A DNA stretch of 64,000 nucleotides from Paraburkholderia adhaesiva (GCF_021390575.1 NZ_JAJEJQ010000005.1:124001-188000); one strand, 5' to 3'; counted from the stretch's first letter, positions 9,413-18,214 are shown. Notes: generated by a model not told the origin, from the letters alone. Program-made: numbers and translations.

Positions 9413-11659
9413 ATGATCCTGTTTCTCGATGACTTCAGGCAATACCCGCGGGCCATCATTGATACCGAAACCTCCAACGAGAGCTTTGTCAGGCTGGCCG
9501 CTATCTACCGGCGGATGTCGGTGCGCAATAACGCATTTCTCCTCGCCCTCATCAACCCCGATCTGCAGGGCGTGGATCCCTTCGCCACCGATCTCACGCT
9601 CGACCAGATGGCCGCGATCGCGGTCGAGTGCAAGACAAATCCCTTCTATTTCTTCCGGGAGGTATGCCGCATTCCGGTGAGCGGCAGCACCGACGCCGTG
9701 CCCTTCCAGGCCAACCGCGGCAATATCGCGCTCATCTGGTGCTTCTTCAATCACCTGATGATTTTCCTGATGATGATCCGGCAGACGGGCAAGTCGGTGG
9801 CGGTCGACTCGCTCATGGTGCTGCTGCTGAATTTCATCTGCGTGAATACGGAGCTGAACCTGCTCACCAAGGACGAGGTTCTGCGTCGCACGAATGTCGA
9901 CCGCGTGAGGAAGATCAGCGACGAGCTCCCGCCCTACCTGCAGCAGCGCACCCGCCAGGATACGCACAACGGCGAAGAGATCACGATCAACCGCCTTGGC
10001 AACAAGTACAAGACGCATGTGCCGCAGGGCTCCGAGAAAGCCGCCTACAAGGTCGGCCGCGGGCTCACGACGCCCGTGGTCCAGATCGATGAGGGACCGT
10101 TCCAGCCGAACATCAGCATCGCGGTACCGGCAGCGCTGGCCGCACGCAATGCCGCAGTCGACGCCGCGCGCGCCAACGGCTCGCCCTACGGCGTGATCTT
10201 CACCAACACCGCGGGACGGATCGACGATCGGGACGGCGCCTTCATCTACCGGATGCAGGGCAGCGCTGCGCCGTGGACCGAAAAGTTCTACGACGCGGAA
10301 AACGCCGCTGCGCTCGAGCAGCTCGTGCGCAAATCGTCCCACGGGGAAAAAACGCCAGACGGCAGCCGGCGCAGCGTCTACCGGGTGAACATCACGTTCA
10401 ATCACCGGCAGCTCGGCAAGACCGATGAATGGCTGAGAGAAAAGATCGAGGAAGCGGCCGTCAGCGGCGACGATGCGAACCGCGACTTCTTCAACATGTG
10501 GACCTCAGGCACTCAGACCCATCCGCTACGGCGCGAGGTTCTTGAGCTGATCGTCAGAAGCCGGCGGGAACCGAAACACACGGAGATCAGCAAGGAGGGC
10601 TACATCACACGCTGGTATGTGGACGAGCGCGAGATCGAACCGAGAATGCGCCGTGGCCGCTTCGTCATCGGGTTAGATCCGTCGAATGCCTCCGGCGGCG
10701 ACGACATCTCGCTCGTCGCCGTCGATATCGATACGCTCGAGCTGGTGGCCGCCGGCACCTATAACGAGACCAACATCCTGCTCTTCTGCGGCTGGGTAGC
10801 CCAGTGGCTCATCCGCTGGGACACCACCACGCTCGTCATCGAAAACCGCAGTCTCGGGCAGGCATTGATCGACTACCTGCTGTACATGCTGCCGGGCCAC
10901 GGCATCGATCCCTTCCGGCGACTCTTTAACCGCATTGTCCAGGAGTATGACGAGGTTCCGGCGCGCTTTCATGAAATCCAGGTGCCGATGGGACGTCGCC
11001 CGACCGACATCTACACGCGCTACAAGAAGGCGTTTGGCTTTACAACTTCGGGAGGTGGCACCTATGCGCGCAGCGAGCTCTACTCGGCCTCGCTGCAGCT
11101 CGCGGCCAGGCGCGCCGGCGTCCTTACCTACGACGCGGTGCTGATCGAACAGATTGCGCACCTGACGACACGCAACGGCCGCATCGATCACGAGGAAGGG
11201 CTGCACGACGATATGGTGATCGGGTGGCTACTCGCGCACTGGCTGCTCACGCGCGGCAAGCTGCTATCTTTCTACGGCATCGATGACCGCCGCATCGGCG
11301 CAGCACTGAATGCGGGAGGTCCTGAAGCCCGGGCCGATCGCGAGCGGCGCAGCGAGCAACTGGCGATTCAGGACGAAATCAGGCGTCTTGCCGATGAACT
11401 TTCACGCGAGCCCAATGAGTGGGTCGCCACACGCATCGAGCATCAGATGCGCTTGCTGGATCGCAGGATTGTGCTGGAGGAAGGCGAGATTTTCAGCATG
11501 GACACGCTGATCAATCAGGCCAAGGAGAGAAAACGGGATCGACGACGTCAGCGCCAGGCTGCGCCACTCGCGGAGACCGTTGGGCCGCCGCCTCAGGGGT
11601 TCTTCAGCGATACGCCGCCCGGCACGGTGGTACACACGCTCAAGCGCGGCGGCTGGTAG
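9413..11659 (+). CDS. Terminase large subunit (ATPase-nuclease), phiKZ gp25-like
   Basis: A 748-residue DNA-packaging motor. Residues 123-128 (RQTGKS) form the Walker A-like site, PVVQIDEG (about 222-229) the Walker B site, and GLDPSNASGGDD (about 419-430) starts the RNase H-like nuclease with its first metal-binding aspartate; a later HEEGLHDDMVIG segment supplies further acidic residues. The ATG at 9413 has a strong GGGAGG site. It closes the structural run and is followed by a long perfect hairpin at 11671. It would translocate the genome into the prohead and cut it. Confidence 0.9.
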   Translation: MILFLDDFRQYPRAIIDTETSNESFVRLAAIYRRMSVRNNAFLLALINPDLQGVDPFATDLTLDQMAAIAVECKTNPFYFFREVCRIPVSGSTDAVPFQANRGNIALIWCFFNHLMIFLMMIRQTGKSVAVDSLMVLLLNFICVNTELNLLTKDEVLRRTNVDRVRKISDELPPYLQQRTRQDTHNGEEITINRLGNKYKTHVPQGSEKAAYKVGRGLTTPVVQIDEGPFQPNISIAVPAALAARNAAVDAARANGSPYGVIFTNTAGRIDDRDGAFIYRMQGSAAPWTEKFYDAENAAALEQLVRKSSHGEKTPDGSRRSVYRVNITFNHRQLGKTDEWLREKIEEAAVSGDDANRDFFNMWTSGTQTHPLRREVLELIVRSRREPKHTEISKEGYITRWYVDEREIEPRMRRGRFVIGLDPSNASGGDDISLVAVDIDTLELVAAGTYNETNILLFCGWVAQWLIRWDTTTLVIENRSLGQALIDYLLYMLPGHGIDPFRRLFNRIVQEYDEVPARFHEIQVPMGRRPTDIYTRYKKAFGFTTSGGGTYARSELYSASLQLAARRAGVLTYDAVLIEQIAHLTTRNGRIDHEEGLHDDMVIGWLLAHWLLTRGKLLSFYGIDDRRIGAALNAGGPEARADRERRSEQLAIQDEIRRLADELSREPNEWVATRIEHQMRLLDRRIVLEEGEIFSMDTLINQAKERKRDRRRQRQAAPLAETVGPPPQGFFSDTPPGTVVHTLKRGGW

Positions 11660-11670
11660 AACGGCCTTTA

Positions 11671-11702
11671 CGGCAGACGGGCCGAAGAAGGCCCGTCTGC
11701 CG
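11671..11702 (+). terminator. Perfect 13-bp hairpin after terminase gene
   Basis: CGGCAGACGGGCC and GGCCCGTCTGCCG flank the loop GAAGAA, twelve bases after the terminase stop. No uridine tract follows, so this is either a termination signal of a non-standard polymerase or an mRNA 3'-end stabiliser. The next gene is convergent, so it could serve both strands. Confidence 0.6.
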
Positions 11703-11730
11703 ATATGCCGCAAGGTTCACACTACCGGGC

Positions 11731-12000
11731 TTACTCGGCAGCCTGATCCTGCTTCGGCTGCGCGTGGTGCTTGCCGTGATGATGGTGATGATGAGTGCCC
11801 TTGTGCGGCGCGCTATCGTTGGCTACCGGCGCGTCATGCTCAACAACCTGGGGTTGCGCCTGAACGTCACGCGCATGTTGCTCAATCTGGGCAGCGACAT
11901 TGGCGTCATGGGTCGTGACAATGCCGTTGTTGGGCGTTTGTGCCATTGCGGCACCTGCCACGAAGAACGAAGCGAGCAGCGCGATAGAGATTTTTTTCAT
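11731..12000 (-). CDS. Small secreted His-rich protein
   Basis: From the ATG at 12000 the product is 89 residues: a clear signal peptide (MKKISIALLASFFVAGAAMA, cleavage after AMA) and a short mature part ending in THHHHHHGKHHAQPKQDQAAE, with a natural run of six histidines. The frame opens further upstream to 12081, but the signal peptide fixes the start. It should be exported to the periplasm; the histidine cluster suggests metal binding (inference). It resembles small host exported proteins rather than a phage protein and begins the first cargo island. Confidence 0.7.
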   Translation of the reverse strand: MKKISIALLASFFVAGAAMAQTPNNGIVTTHDANVAAQIEQHARDVQAQPQVVEHDAPVANDSAPHKGTHHHHHHGKHHAQPKQDQAAE

Positions 12001-12306
12001 GATCGATGTGTTGATGTTAATCAAATGCGCGCGCCGCTCCCGAACAACCAGCTTACAACGCGCGCACGGATTATCCATCACCGACTGCGGCTAGACATCG
12101 CTTTGTCAGGCTATCTGACACTACTTGACAGTTCACTTTCGAGAGAGCGGTTAACATTGTCATGGGTCATATTTCGGCCCAGCTATCAAGACAGGTTGCA
12201 TTGGTAGCTCTCCGACTCGGCGCCGCTCTCTTCGACGAGGGTTGCGTTTTTTCAGGGCAAACGGATTGATGCACACCGCCTGCTTACCCGCATAGGTCAC
12301 CTCGCC
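12001..12306. promoter_or_regulatory. Divergent spacer upstream of His-rich protein and membrane protein genes
   Basis: About 306 bases without a gene. It holds a short inverted repeat TGTCAG/CTGACA near 12104-12120 and a TTGACA hexamer near 12127 that could be a -35 box for rightward transcription; no good -10 box was found at the ideal spacing. The two flanking genes are divergent, so a host-type promoter region is expected here. Confidence 0.3.
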
Positions 12307-12648
12307 GTGTCGAACTTTCTGCTTACGCTCGCCCTGAATCTGCTCATCCTCGCCACGCTGCTGGGCACCTGCTACGTGGTCAACCAGATGTGGCCCGGTA
12401 CAAACGCGGACGGCTATCTCGCGTTCGCCGTGTTCATCATCTTCGCAGCGATCCTAGACGCGGTCCTGACCTTTCTCGTCTTTGCTGAATCCCACGCGCA
12501 CTATGGGCAGTTCAGCACGACAGAAACGTTTGATGAGCGTCTCGCCAGCTATTTTGCCGCTGCGGGTATCGCCCTCTATTGCGCTTGCAGGCGCGGCCGC
12601 ACGCTGACCGGCTCACTTTTGCGCAACAGGCAACCCCTGGAGTCATAA
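12307..12648 (+). CDS. Small membrane protein, two to three helices, unknown
   Basis: A 113-residue protein from a GTG start. Hydrophobic segments lie at about residues 4-26 and 38-63, with a weaker one near 82-93 (YFAAAGIALYCACRR), followed by a basic tail. I do not recognise the family. It lies 36 bases before the NlpC/P60 gene in the same direction and is probably part of the same cargo segment. Its start lacks a strong ribosome site, so the exact N-terminus is uncertain. Confidence 0.5.
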   Translation: MSNFLLTLALNLLILATLLGTCYVVNQMWPGTNADGYLAFAVFIIFAAILDAVLTFLVFAESHAHYGQFSTTETFDERLASYFAAAGIALYCACRRGRTLTGSLLRNRQPLES

Positions 12649-12684
12649 GCGGGACGGGTATGGCCCGCCCCGCGGAATTTACTG

Positions 12685-13242
12685 ATGGTCAACAAAGTTA
12701 CTGGAGTTCGCAGGCGCTTTGCGCTTGCTCGCAAAGCGCTCGCAATCAGTGTCAGTTTCGCCGCAATGGTTGCGATTCCGGCTGCCGCGCATGCGCAAAC
12801 GTCCGATCAACCGGCTCCCGACGAGACGCCCAGCACGGAAGTACAGGGTGTGCCTGAAACGCATTCCGCGCTCGAGCGCCTCCAGTCGGAGGCGCTGAGC
12901 CTCGTGGGTATCCGCTACCGCTATGGCGGAAGCAGCCCCCAATCCGGCTTCGATTGCAGCGGCTTCGTGCGCTACGTGCTTCGCAAGGCGGATAGCCTGC
13001 ATGTCGGCCGAACGGCAGCAAGCATGGCAGCGGAGGGGCAGACCGTTTCGGAGGGCGACCTCCGTATGGGCGATCTCGTTTTCTTTGATACGCGTGGGGG
13101 AAGGTTTTCGCACGTTGGGATCTATCTCGGCCGGGGACGATTCATTCATGCTCCGTCCCGAGGTGGCCGGGTGAGGGTGGAAGATCTCGGACAAGCCTAC
13201 TGGCAAGAACATTTCGTGGGGGCACGAAGGCTGGTTCTATAA
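12685..13242 (+). CDS. Exported NlpC/P60-family cell-wall peptidase
   Basis: A 185-residue protein with an N-terminal signal region (basic start, hydrophobic core, cleavage near AAAHAQ at about 36) and one NlpC/P60 domain at about 60-185. The catalytic cysteine is in FDCSGFVRYVL (about residue 90), the histidine in SHVGIYLG (about 142), and the third polar residue in RFIHAPSRGG (about 154). Such enzymes cut D-gamma-Glu to diamino-acid bonds in peptidoglycan stems. The signal peptide and housekeeping-like domain layout suggest host-derived cargo and not the phage's own endolysin, which would lack this export signal. Confidence 0.88.
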   Translation: MVNKVTGVRRRFALARKALAISVSFAAMVAIPAAAHAQTSDQPAPDETPSTEVQGVPETHSALERLQSEALSLVGIRYRYGGSSPQSGFDCSGFVRYVLRKADSLHVGRTAASMAAEGQTVSEGDLRMGDLVFFDTRGGRFSHVGIYLGRGRFIHAPSRGGRVRVEDLGQAYWQEHFVGARRLVL

Positions 13243-13339
13243 CTGTAGTGCTACGTGGCCCAAAGCACGCGAGTACCGGGCCAGCGAAAATTGTAGAATT
13301 GAGTTACCGGAATTCCCCGGCAAGATTCAAGGAACAAAA

Positions 13340-13732
13340 ATGAAAAAACGCTTGTTCGCCGGGGCGTTGCTTGCTTTTTCAGTAAGTGGAGCGTACGCAG
13401 GGAGCTGGATCGCGCTCGAGAACGACGAACTCACAAGTATCTATGTAGACCCATCTACCCTTGTTCGCCACAAGGGCAATGTGCAGATTCGGGTCAAAGA
13501 CGTCTTCGGTGATCCGCAACCATACCCGATGCACTCCTTTCCGGTGAAAAGTCAGGTTTCGCTATGGTTGTTTGACTGCACACACAAAACATGGGCCATG
13601 GGCTTGACAACAACATATGGGCCACAATCTGGCCAAGTCGACGTCTCCCCGGAATACCCCGATGAATTCAACACGGTCTCACCTGACTCCATGCAGGAAA
13701 AGGTCATGGATTACGCATGCGCGAAATCCTGA
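13340..13732 (+). CDS. Exported surface-adhesin E-like small protein
   Basis: A 130-residue protein with a signal peptide (MKKRLFAGALLAFSVSGAYA, cleavage after AYA). The mature part follows the layout of the surface-adhesin protein E family: a tryptophan near the start (GSWIALEND), a YVDPSTLVR strand motif and two late cysteines (FDCTHKTW, DYACAKS) that could pair. It is expected in the periplasm or envelope. The start has an AAGGAACA site. It is host-like in style and sits with other exported proteins in the first cargo island. Confidence 0.6.
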   Translation: MKKRLFAGALLAFSVSGAYAGSWIALENDELTSIYVDPSTLVRHKGNVQIRVKDVFGDPQPYPMHSFPVKSQVSLWLFDCTHKTWAMGLTTTYGPQSGQVDVSPEYPDEFNTVSPDSMQEKVMDYACAKS

Positions 13733-13898
13733 TATCAGCAACGACGCACCCTGGCTTCCGCTCACGAGGTTCTGGTTGTAACTTGTGGAGAACGTGAAAA
13801 ATATTCACTCTCGAACTCTGCTGCTCCCTCGTTTGTCAGAGTATCTTTAGGATTTCAGCGCAGGCTTTTTGAACTGGCATCTAAGCGCCATTTATCTC

Positions 13899-14381
13899 AT
13901 GTCGGGGAAGGGAAAATACGTGAGCTCGCACAGCAATCCACTGCAGCCAGAGATTGAGATCCGTCTGAAGCGGGCCCCTGATGATCCACCCGAACGCGAT
14001 ACGACCTTCCAGTCCGAACTGCGTACATTCGCTTCAGCGCTGCGTTCTGCAGGCGTCGACTATCGCCAGTGGGCGATGACTTTCGACTCTGTTGCAGCAC
14101 AGGGATATCCGCTCGCCCAGTACACGATTCCCGCGATCCAGTACCTCGGTCCTGCAGCCCTTTCTGCTCTGACCGCCGCGATCACCGTGTGGGTACAAGG
14201 ACGCTCCGGCCGCAAGGTGCGGCTGAAGGTCGGTGACATCGAGGCCGAAGCGCGCACGGTTGAAGAAGTCAAGCAGTTGCTAGAATATGCGCACACGCTT
14301 CAGGCGCGCCACGAGGGCGAACAGCCCGATGAAGCGGGTCATAGACCGAATGCTCAAACTGACGTGAGAAAAATGAAATGA
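13899..14381 (+). CDS. EACC1-like adaptor protein with one membrane-adjacent helix
   Basis: About 160 residues from the ATG at 13899; a GTG at 13920 behind GGGAAGGGA is an alternative start. The C-terminal part matches the pattern of the effector-associated constant component EACC1: a hydrophobic helix (GPAALSALTAAITVWVQ) followed by SGRKVRLKVGDIEAEARTVEEVKQLLEYA. In other bacteria this module accompanies toxin or nuclease effectors in conflict systems. Here its ATGA overlap with the next gene suggests a two-gene unit, but no effector domain is seen nearby. The family call is from memory of the motif. Confidence 0.6.
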   Translation: MSGKGKYVSSHSNPLQPEIEIRLKRAPDDPPERDTTFQSELRTFASALRSAGVDYRQWAMTFDSVAAQGYPLAQYTIPAIQYLGPAALSALTAAITVWVQGRSGRKVRLKVGDIEAEARTVEEVKQLLEYAHTLQARHEGEQPDEAGHRPNAQTDVRKMK

Positions 14382-14656
14382 AGCGAGACGCACATCTTGT
14401 TCGTGAACTACTTGTCTACCTGCGAGGGATCGAAGCGTCAAAGCAGCCCGGCGACACCTTGGTGCTGGTCCAGCCGCATTATGAAGAAGTCGCAGTTCCG
14501 GGCGGCTTCCGCATCGATGGGTACAACGGCCAGCAGATTGATGACCACCTTAGGCTCTTGATCAATGAACGACTGATTGTCGGGCGCGCAGAGGCCATTG
14601 GCATCCACTTTGACCATCTGACTGTCGCGGGACAGTCCTTCGTGGAAAAAAGCTGA
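14378..14656 (+). CDS. DUF2513-like protein
   Basis: A 92-residue protein beginning MKRDAHLVRELLVYLRGIEA and ending LTVAGQSFVEKS, the two ends that characterise DUF2513 proteins (a small winged-helix-like family common in prophages and mobile elements). It is slightly shorter than many relatives. It overlaps the EACC1-like gene by four bases (ATGA), so the two are co-translated. Function of the family is unknown; association with defence or regulatory cassettes is plausible from the partner gene. Confidence 0.65.
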   Translation: MKRDAHLVRELLVYLRGIEASKQPGDTLVLVQPHYEEVAVPGGFRIDGYNGQQIDDHLRLLINERLIVGRAEAIGIHFDHLTVAGQSFVEKS

Positions 14657-14810
14657 GACGGAATGCCGCCACGATGCCGACAATGAATCTATCCACCTTT
14701 GCTGCTGCGGAAGACGTACCCCCACGTGCGGCTTGGCGCTGACTGCAGGGAAAAGACAAAGACTCACAACAGCTGGAAGCATGGTCTGGCGTGTCGGCAT
14801 ATTGTGGGCT

Positions 14811-16040
14811 TTAGGTGCCAGTGTAGTGCCGCATTGTCATCGTGCGAATCACGATGTAGAGCAGCACCGCCGTCCGCACTGACGCAATCACGCTTTCGTT
14901 GCGGTTTCCGGTCGCCTGCTTCACACACCACTCTGCTTTTTCCCTCAGCGAGAAAAGCGCCGGGTCGATACTCCTCGACGACGTATAGACACCGCGCAGC
15001 CTTGCCAGCAGCGTCGGCAGGTCGACATGGTTGCGCACCATGGTCCGTTCCTCAGCAAGGTAATCGAAGCTATGGATCAGTGTCTCGTCGAGCAGCTCGC
15101 CAACGCGCTTTGCGCGTGCCTGCCGGTAGTTGTCCGAGATCCATTCAAGCGTCTGCCGGAACAGGCGCGGCGGCGTCGTGTACATCAGCTTGCAGATCAG
15201 CTCCACGAGCTCTTCCTTGATGAAGGAGTGCCGGTCCGTAACGATCGACTGCAGGTAACGCGTGTAGGCGAGCAGGTTCCGGCTGCGATCCTTGAGCACT
15301 ACCTCGCCATCATAGTCGACGAGGGCTGAGCTCGACTGGATCCGCATGCCCTGGTGGTGGACCTGCAGGAACACATCGTAGATGTTCTTGAGCATGTCGC
15401 GGATGCGACTCTGCGTATCATTGAGCAGGTAGATCACCTCAAGGTCATTGTCCATCCGGGAGATGGCCTTGAAGTGCAGCCCCTGGGGCGAAATCAGATC
15501 ACGCGTGCGCTGCCCGAGCACGGCATTCCACGTGCCGTACTGTTTGATCGCGAACTTGCCTGAGAGCAGCGCGTAGGTGGCTTCGGCCGTCGAGCGATCC
15601 GCCGGATAACGGAAGTGGCGGAACAGGCGCGAGGTCAGAAATTTGTATTGCAGCACGAGACCGACGTCCATCATCGCCGCCTGCTTCTGTGCGTCGTTGA
15701 GCTTGGGCCCCACATACAGCGTATGCATCAGCCACGCGCATGACAGGTTCATCGTGTCGCTGGAGACCTTGAAGGTCGGATTCACCGTCGGCAGTGCGAC
15801 CAGCTCCTGGGCCAGCACGCCCTCTTCCACCTTCAGTATCTCCTCGAACCACCTGTCGCGGTCATCGTCGGTAAAGCGCACGACCTCCACCCCCGTGAGG
15901 TTGCCGCCAAAGAACTTGATGTGATCGGGATTCTTGAAAACGAAGGCATGCCGGTACTGGCTGATCCGGCGTGCAAAGGCGGCGTCGATCGCCAGGTCGT
16001 GGCAGGCCTCGGCAAACACGCCCTCGATGTTTTTCGCCAT
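14811..16040 (-). CDS. Conserved-looking phage protein, unknown
   Basis: From the ATG at 16040 the protein has 409 residues; the frame is open up to 16109, but the proximal ATG gives the sequence MAKNIEGVFAEACHDLAID, a normal start. It is largely helical, with no signal peptide, no membrane segment and no catalytic motif that I recognise. It follows the 229-residue gene in the same direction. Base composition and codon use match the phage genes, unlike the preceding cargo island, so the border of that island lies near 14.7 kb. A virion or assembly role is the likeliest guess. Confidence 0.5.
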   Translation of the reverse strand: MAKNIEGVFAEACHDLAIDAAFARRISQYRHAFVFKNPDHIKFFGGNLTGVEVVRFTDDDRDRWFEEILKVEEGVLAQELVALPTVNPTFKVSSDTMNLSCAWLMHTLYVGPKLNDAQKQAAMMDVGLVLQYKFLTSRLFRHFRYPADRSTAEATYALLSGKFAIKQYGTWNAVLGQRTRDLISPQGLHFKAISRMDNDLEVIYLLNDTQSRIRDMLKNIYDVFLQVHHQGMRIQSSSALVDYDGEVVLKDRSRNLLAYTRYLQSIVTDRHSFIKEELVELICKLMYTTPPRLFRQTLEWISDNYRQARAKRVGELLDETLIHSFDYLAEERTMVRNHVDLPTLLARLRGVYTSSRSIDPALFSLREKAEWCVKQATGNRNESVIASVRTAVLLYIVIRTMTMRHYTGT

Positions 16041-16105
16041 GAGCGCTCCATGCGAAAACCTGCCGCGAGACAACCGGAAAGCAGGGGAAGGCGAACAGGG
16101 TGGGC

Positions 16106-16795
16106 TCACGCACTGCGCCGGCGCTGCCGGCGCTCCATCCAGTCTTTCGCGAAGGCTTCTAGCGATGGGTACACCCTCGATCCATAGGCGTGCACCAGGG
16201 TCTCGAGCGCCTGACCCAGCTCAACCACGCGTGGCTCCGGATTGCTGTTGTCGCTGCCGTTCACCGAAGGCTGCGTCGCATCCATCACGACCACGTAATT
16301 CTCGGGGCCCGCGCCATGCTGGCCGCGTTCAGCCAGATCCTGACTGACCTCGACGATATCCTCGGGCTTCACATCGGCAGCCGACACGCCATAGACGGTC
16401 GTGCCTGCGATTGTTCCCGCCGCGCCGGATTGCGCGTCGGTGCTGGCAAGTTCCACGTTATTGATCAACTGGGCAAGCGCGAGCGCATCGTTGGCCTGAG
16501 ATTCAAGCGCATGCGACGGTGCGTGTGACGGTGAATGTGGCTGTTCATCGCCTGCACCTGTCCTATCACCACTGCCCTGCTCCACAACCTGCGCAGCCGG
16601 CTCTTCCGAATCGCCTGTGCCTGATGCGCCAGCAGCCCCGGAATCGACTGGTGGCGAATCGGGACGTGCATAGACCTGATTGAGGGCCTGAGAAAACACT
16701 TCTGACAAGGGCCCCTTCAGTTCCATGAGTTCCTTGTCGTCCTCCGGAGGGCAACCCGGCTCGCCCTCCAGTGCCGCTCTTAGCAACGAAGCCAT
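16106..16795 (-). CDS. Phage protein with low-complexity acidic middle, unknown
   Basis: A 229-residue protein with a helical N-terminus, a Pro/Ser/Ala/Glu-rich disordered stretch (about 45-110) and a C-terminal helix rich in basic residues (SLEAFAKDWMERRQRRRSA). The layout of a disordered linker between two short folded ends is common in scaffold or inner-head proteins, but this is inference. It lies 65 bases upstream of the 409-residue gene on the same strand and is probably co-transcribed. Confidence 0.5.
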   Translation of the reverse strand: MASLLRAALEGEPGCPPEDDKELMELKGPLSEVFSQALNQVYARPDSPPVDSGAAGASGTGDSEEPAAQVVEQGSGDRTGAGDEQPHSPSHAPSHALESQANDALALAQLINNVELASTDAQSGAAGTIAGTTVYGVSAADVKPEDIVEVSQDLAERGQHGAGPENYVVVMDATQPSVNGSDNSNPEPRVVELGQALETLVHAYGSRVYPSLEAFAKDWMERRQRRRSA

Positions 16796-16889
16796 GAGTT
16801 CTCCCGTTACGCAAACCGCGTCACACGATTAGCGTCCCGAAGAGGCTCTCACGGGATATCGCAACGGTTGGAATTTACGCGCCCGGCTT

Positions 16890-17041
16890 CGCGCGTGCGC
16901 GCACGCGCGCGATAAGTACTTATTGTTAACAGAAAAGAGAGCAGATACTTCGTATCTGCTCTCCATAGTATTAATACTTAATTTTAATAGATAGTACTTT
17001 GGTAAGCCGTAAGGCGCGCGCACGTGCGCAGGCGCAAATTG
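16890..17041. other. Palindromic GC tracts flanking an AT-rich core
   Basis: A perfect 20-bp palindrome of alternating purine and pyrimidine bases (16890-16909) and a second tract containing the palindrome GCGCACGTGCGC (about 17018-17029) enclose about 100 bases of AT-rich sequence. The core has repeated AGTACT/TACTTA words and the hairpin listed separately. Such a layout resembles a replication start, a Z-DNA-prone element or an insulator between operons. No gene crosses it with confidence. Confidence 0.5.
16937..16963 (-). terminator. 12-bp hairpin with T-run, leftward terminator
   Basis: GAGAGCAGATAC and GTATCTGCTCTC form a perfect 12-bp stem with a three-base loop. Read on the minus strand it is followed by TTTTCTGTT, fitting a rho-independent terminator for leftward transcripts coming from the gene at 17342-18145. 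Confidence 0.7.
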
Positions 17042-17280
17042 CTTTTCGACGTAAATTTTGTCGAATGTTGTCCAATCGCAGCGGCAGGCCAATCCCGAGT
17101 GGCGACATCGCAACAACAGGGCTCCCGCCGCCAATAGCAATGCCGCTCAGAATCCACAGAAGAACCACTACGGCGACTCCGGATGCCAGGCAATAGATGG
17201 CATCCGGCGATCACACCAACGGCATACAGCGCGTTCTGGCAGAAACTTCCGAACGCGTAAATGAATGGCAAAGAATACAT
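16971..17280 (-). pseudogene. Possible small membrane protein, apparently frameshifted
   Basis: On the minus strand, an ATG at 17280 behind AGGAG opens a frame with a hydrophobic start (MYSLPFIYAFGSFCQNALYA). After a hairpin CCGGATGCC/GGCATCCGG (17179-17207) the hydrophobic character continues in a different frame (VAVVVLLWILSGIAIGGG), then a basic tail ends at 16971, just before a leftward terminator. This could be one two-helix membrane protein broken by a frameshift, or two chance frames. The placement before a terminator and the two hydrophobic blocks are the only support. Confidence 0.3.
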
Positions 17281-17341
17281 GCCCTGGGTCTCCTATGGCG
17301 AGGGGTCTCCTTTGCGAACTGCCAGGCAGGTCGCGACAAGA

Positions 17342-18145
17342 TCAGCGCGGGCCGCCAATCTGCATGCGCAGGATTCTCAGCCACCGCTCGCCATCGTTCA
17401 TGATTGCAATCTTGGCCCACTTCTCCTTCAGGTAGTCTTCGTAGTTCTGTTCCGCGTCGGCGTAACTGTCGATGATCTCCTTGATCTTGCCAAGATTTTG
17501 GCCGCCCCTCAGTTCTCCAATGTCGAGCTGTACCGTGTAGGTGTTGTAGACGTAGGACTTCACCGCGTACTCAACGAGTTTGCAGAACGCGTGGTAGCTG
17601 CGCAGCTGGATGTTGTTCAGGTTCTCGTCGTTCGCCACAATGCAACGCAGGTACGAGTTTGACGGTACTGTCAGCACGTCACGCACCAGCACGACGTTCT
17701 CACTGATCAACTCGATGCGTGCCGTCGACGTGATCGGCACCATTCCCATCGCATCCACTACAGCGTTGCCAACCTGCAGCATTGTGTTGGCCTGATTGAG
17801 CGCAGCGATACCCACCGATGAGATGCGTGTGGGGTCGGCGAAAGAAACGTTCAACACCGTGAGAATGCTACGCCCGTTTGTTCGTTTCTTCGGAATGCGA
17901 AAGACTGTATCGAACGGTGTTTCTCCACGCTGGCCGCAGCCGTCCAGCAGGATCCACACCTCCGTGCCGCCCAGCAGGTTGCAGTCGACGAGCACACGGG
18001 GGCGCACGACGAGACTCAGAATCTGGTCCTCGATGCCTGCAGTTGTATCACGCCAGTACTCCTCGCGCCGGAAGAAAACAACATGCAGCACTTCCGGTGG
18101 AATTCTGTAGCGCACGTCAAAGATGCTCTTCGAGATGGCATTCAT
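17342..18145 (-). CDS. Phage protein, unknown, probable virion-associated
   Basis: From the ATG at 18145 the protein has 267 residues (MNAISKSIFDVRYRIPPEVL onward); the frame is open to 18178 but that extension is poor. The first half is beta-rich, the C-terminus is a charged helix (KIKEIIDSYADAEQNYEDYLKEKWAK). The start resembles phage proteins that join the tail or neck, though I cannot assign it. It is divergent from the gene at 18278, and the ATATCACC-type motif in the spacer (18215-18225) reads almost the same on both strands, so both units may share it. Confidence 0.5.
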   Translation of the reverse strand: MNAISKSIFDVRYRIPPEVLHVVFFRREEYWRDTTAGIEDQILSLVVRPRVLVDCNLLGGTEVWILLDGCGQRGETPFDTVFRIPKKRTNGRSILTVLNVSFADPTRISSVGIAALNQANTMLQVGNAVVDAMGMVPITSTARIELISENVVLVRDVLTVPSNSYLRCIVANDENLNNIQLRSYHAFCKLVEYAVKSYVYNTYTVQLDIGELRGGQNLGKIKEIIDSYADAEQNYEDYLKEKWAKIAIMNDGERWLRILRMQIGGPR

Positions 18146-18214
18146 GGAGCGCCTCTCGCCTCCCACCGCTGCCAACACGCGCGCGCGGTGCGGTCAAGTT
18201 AAACAAAAAACGGC

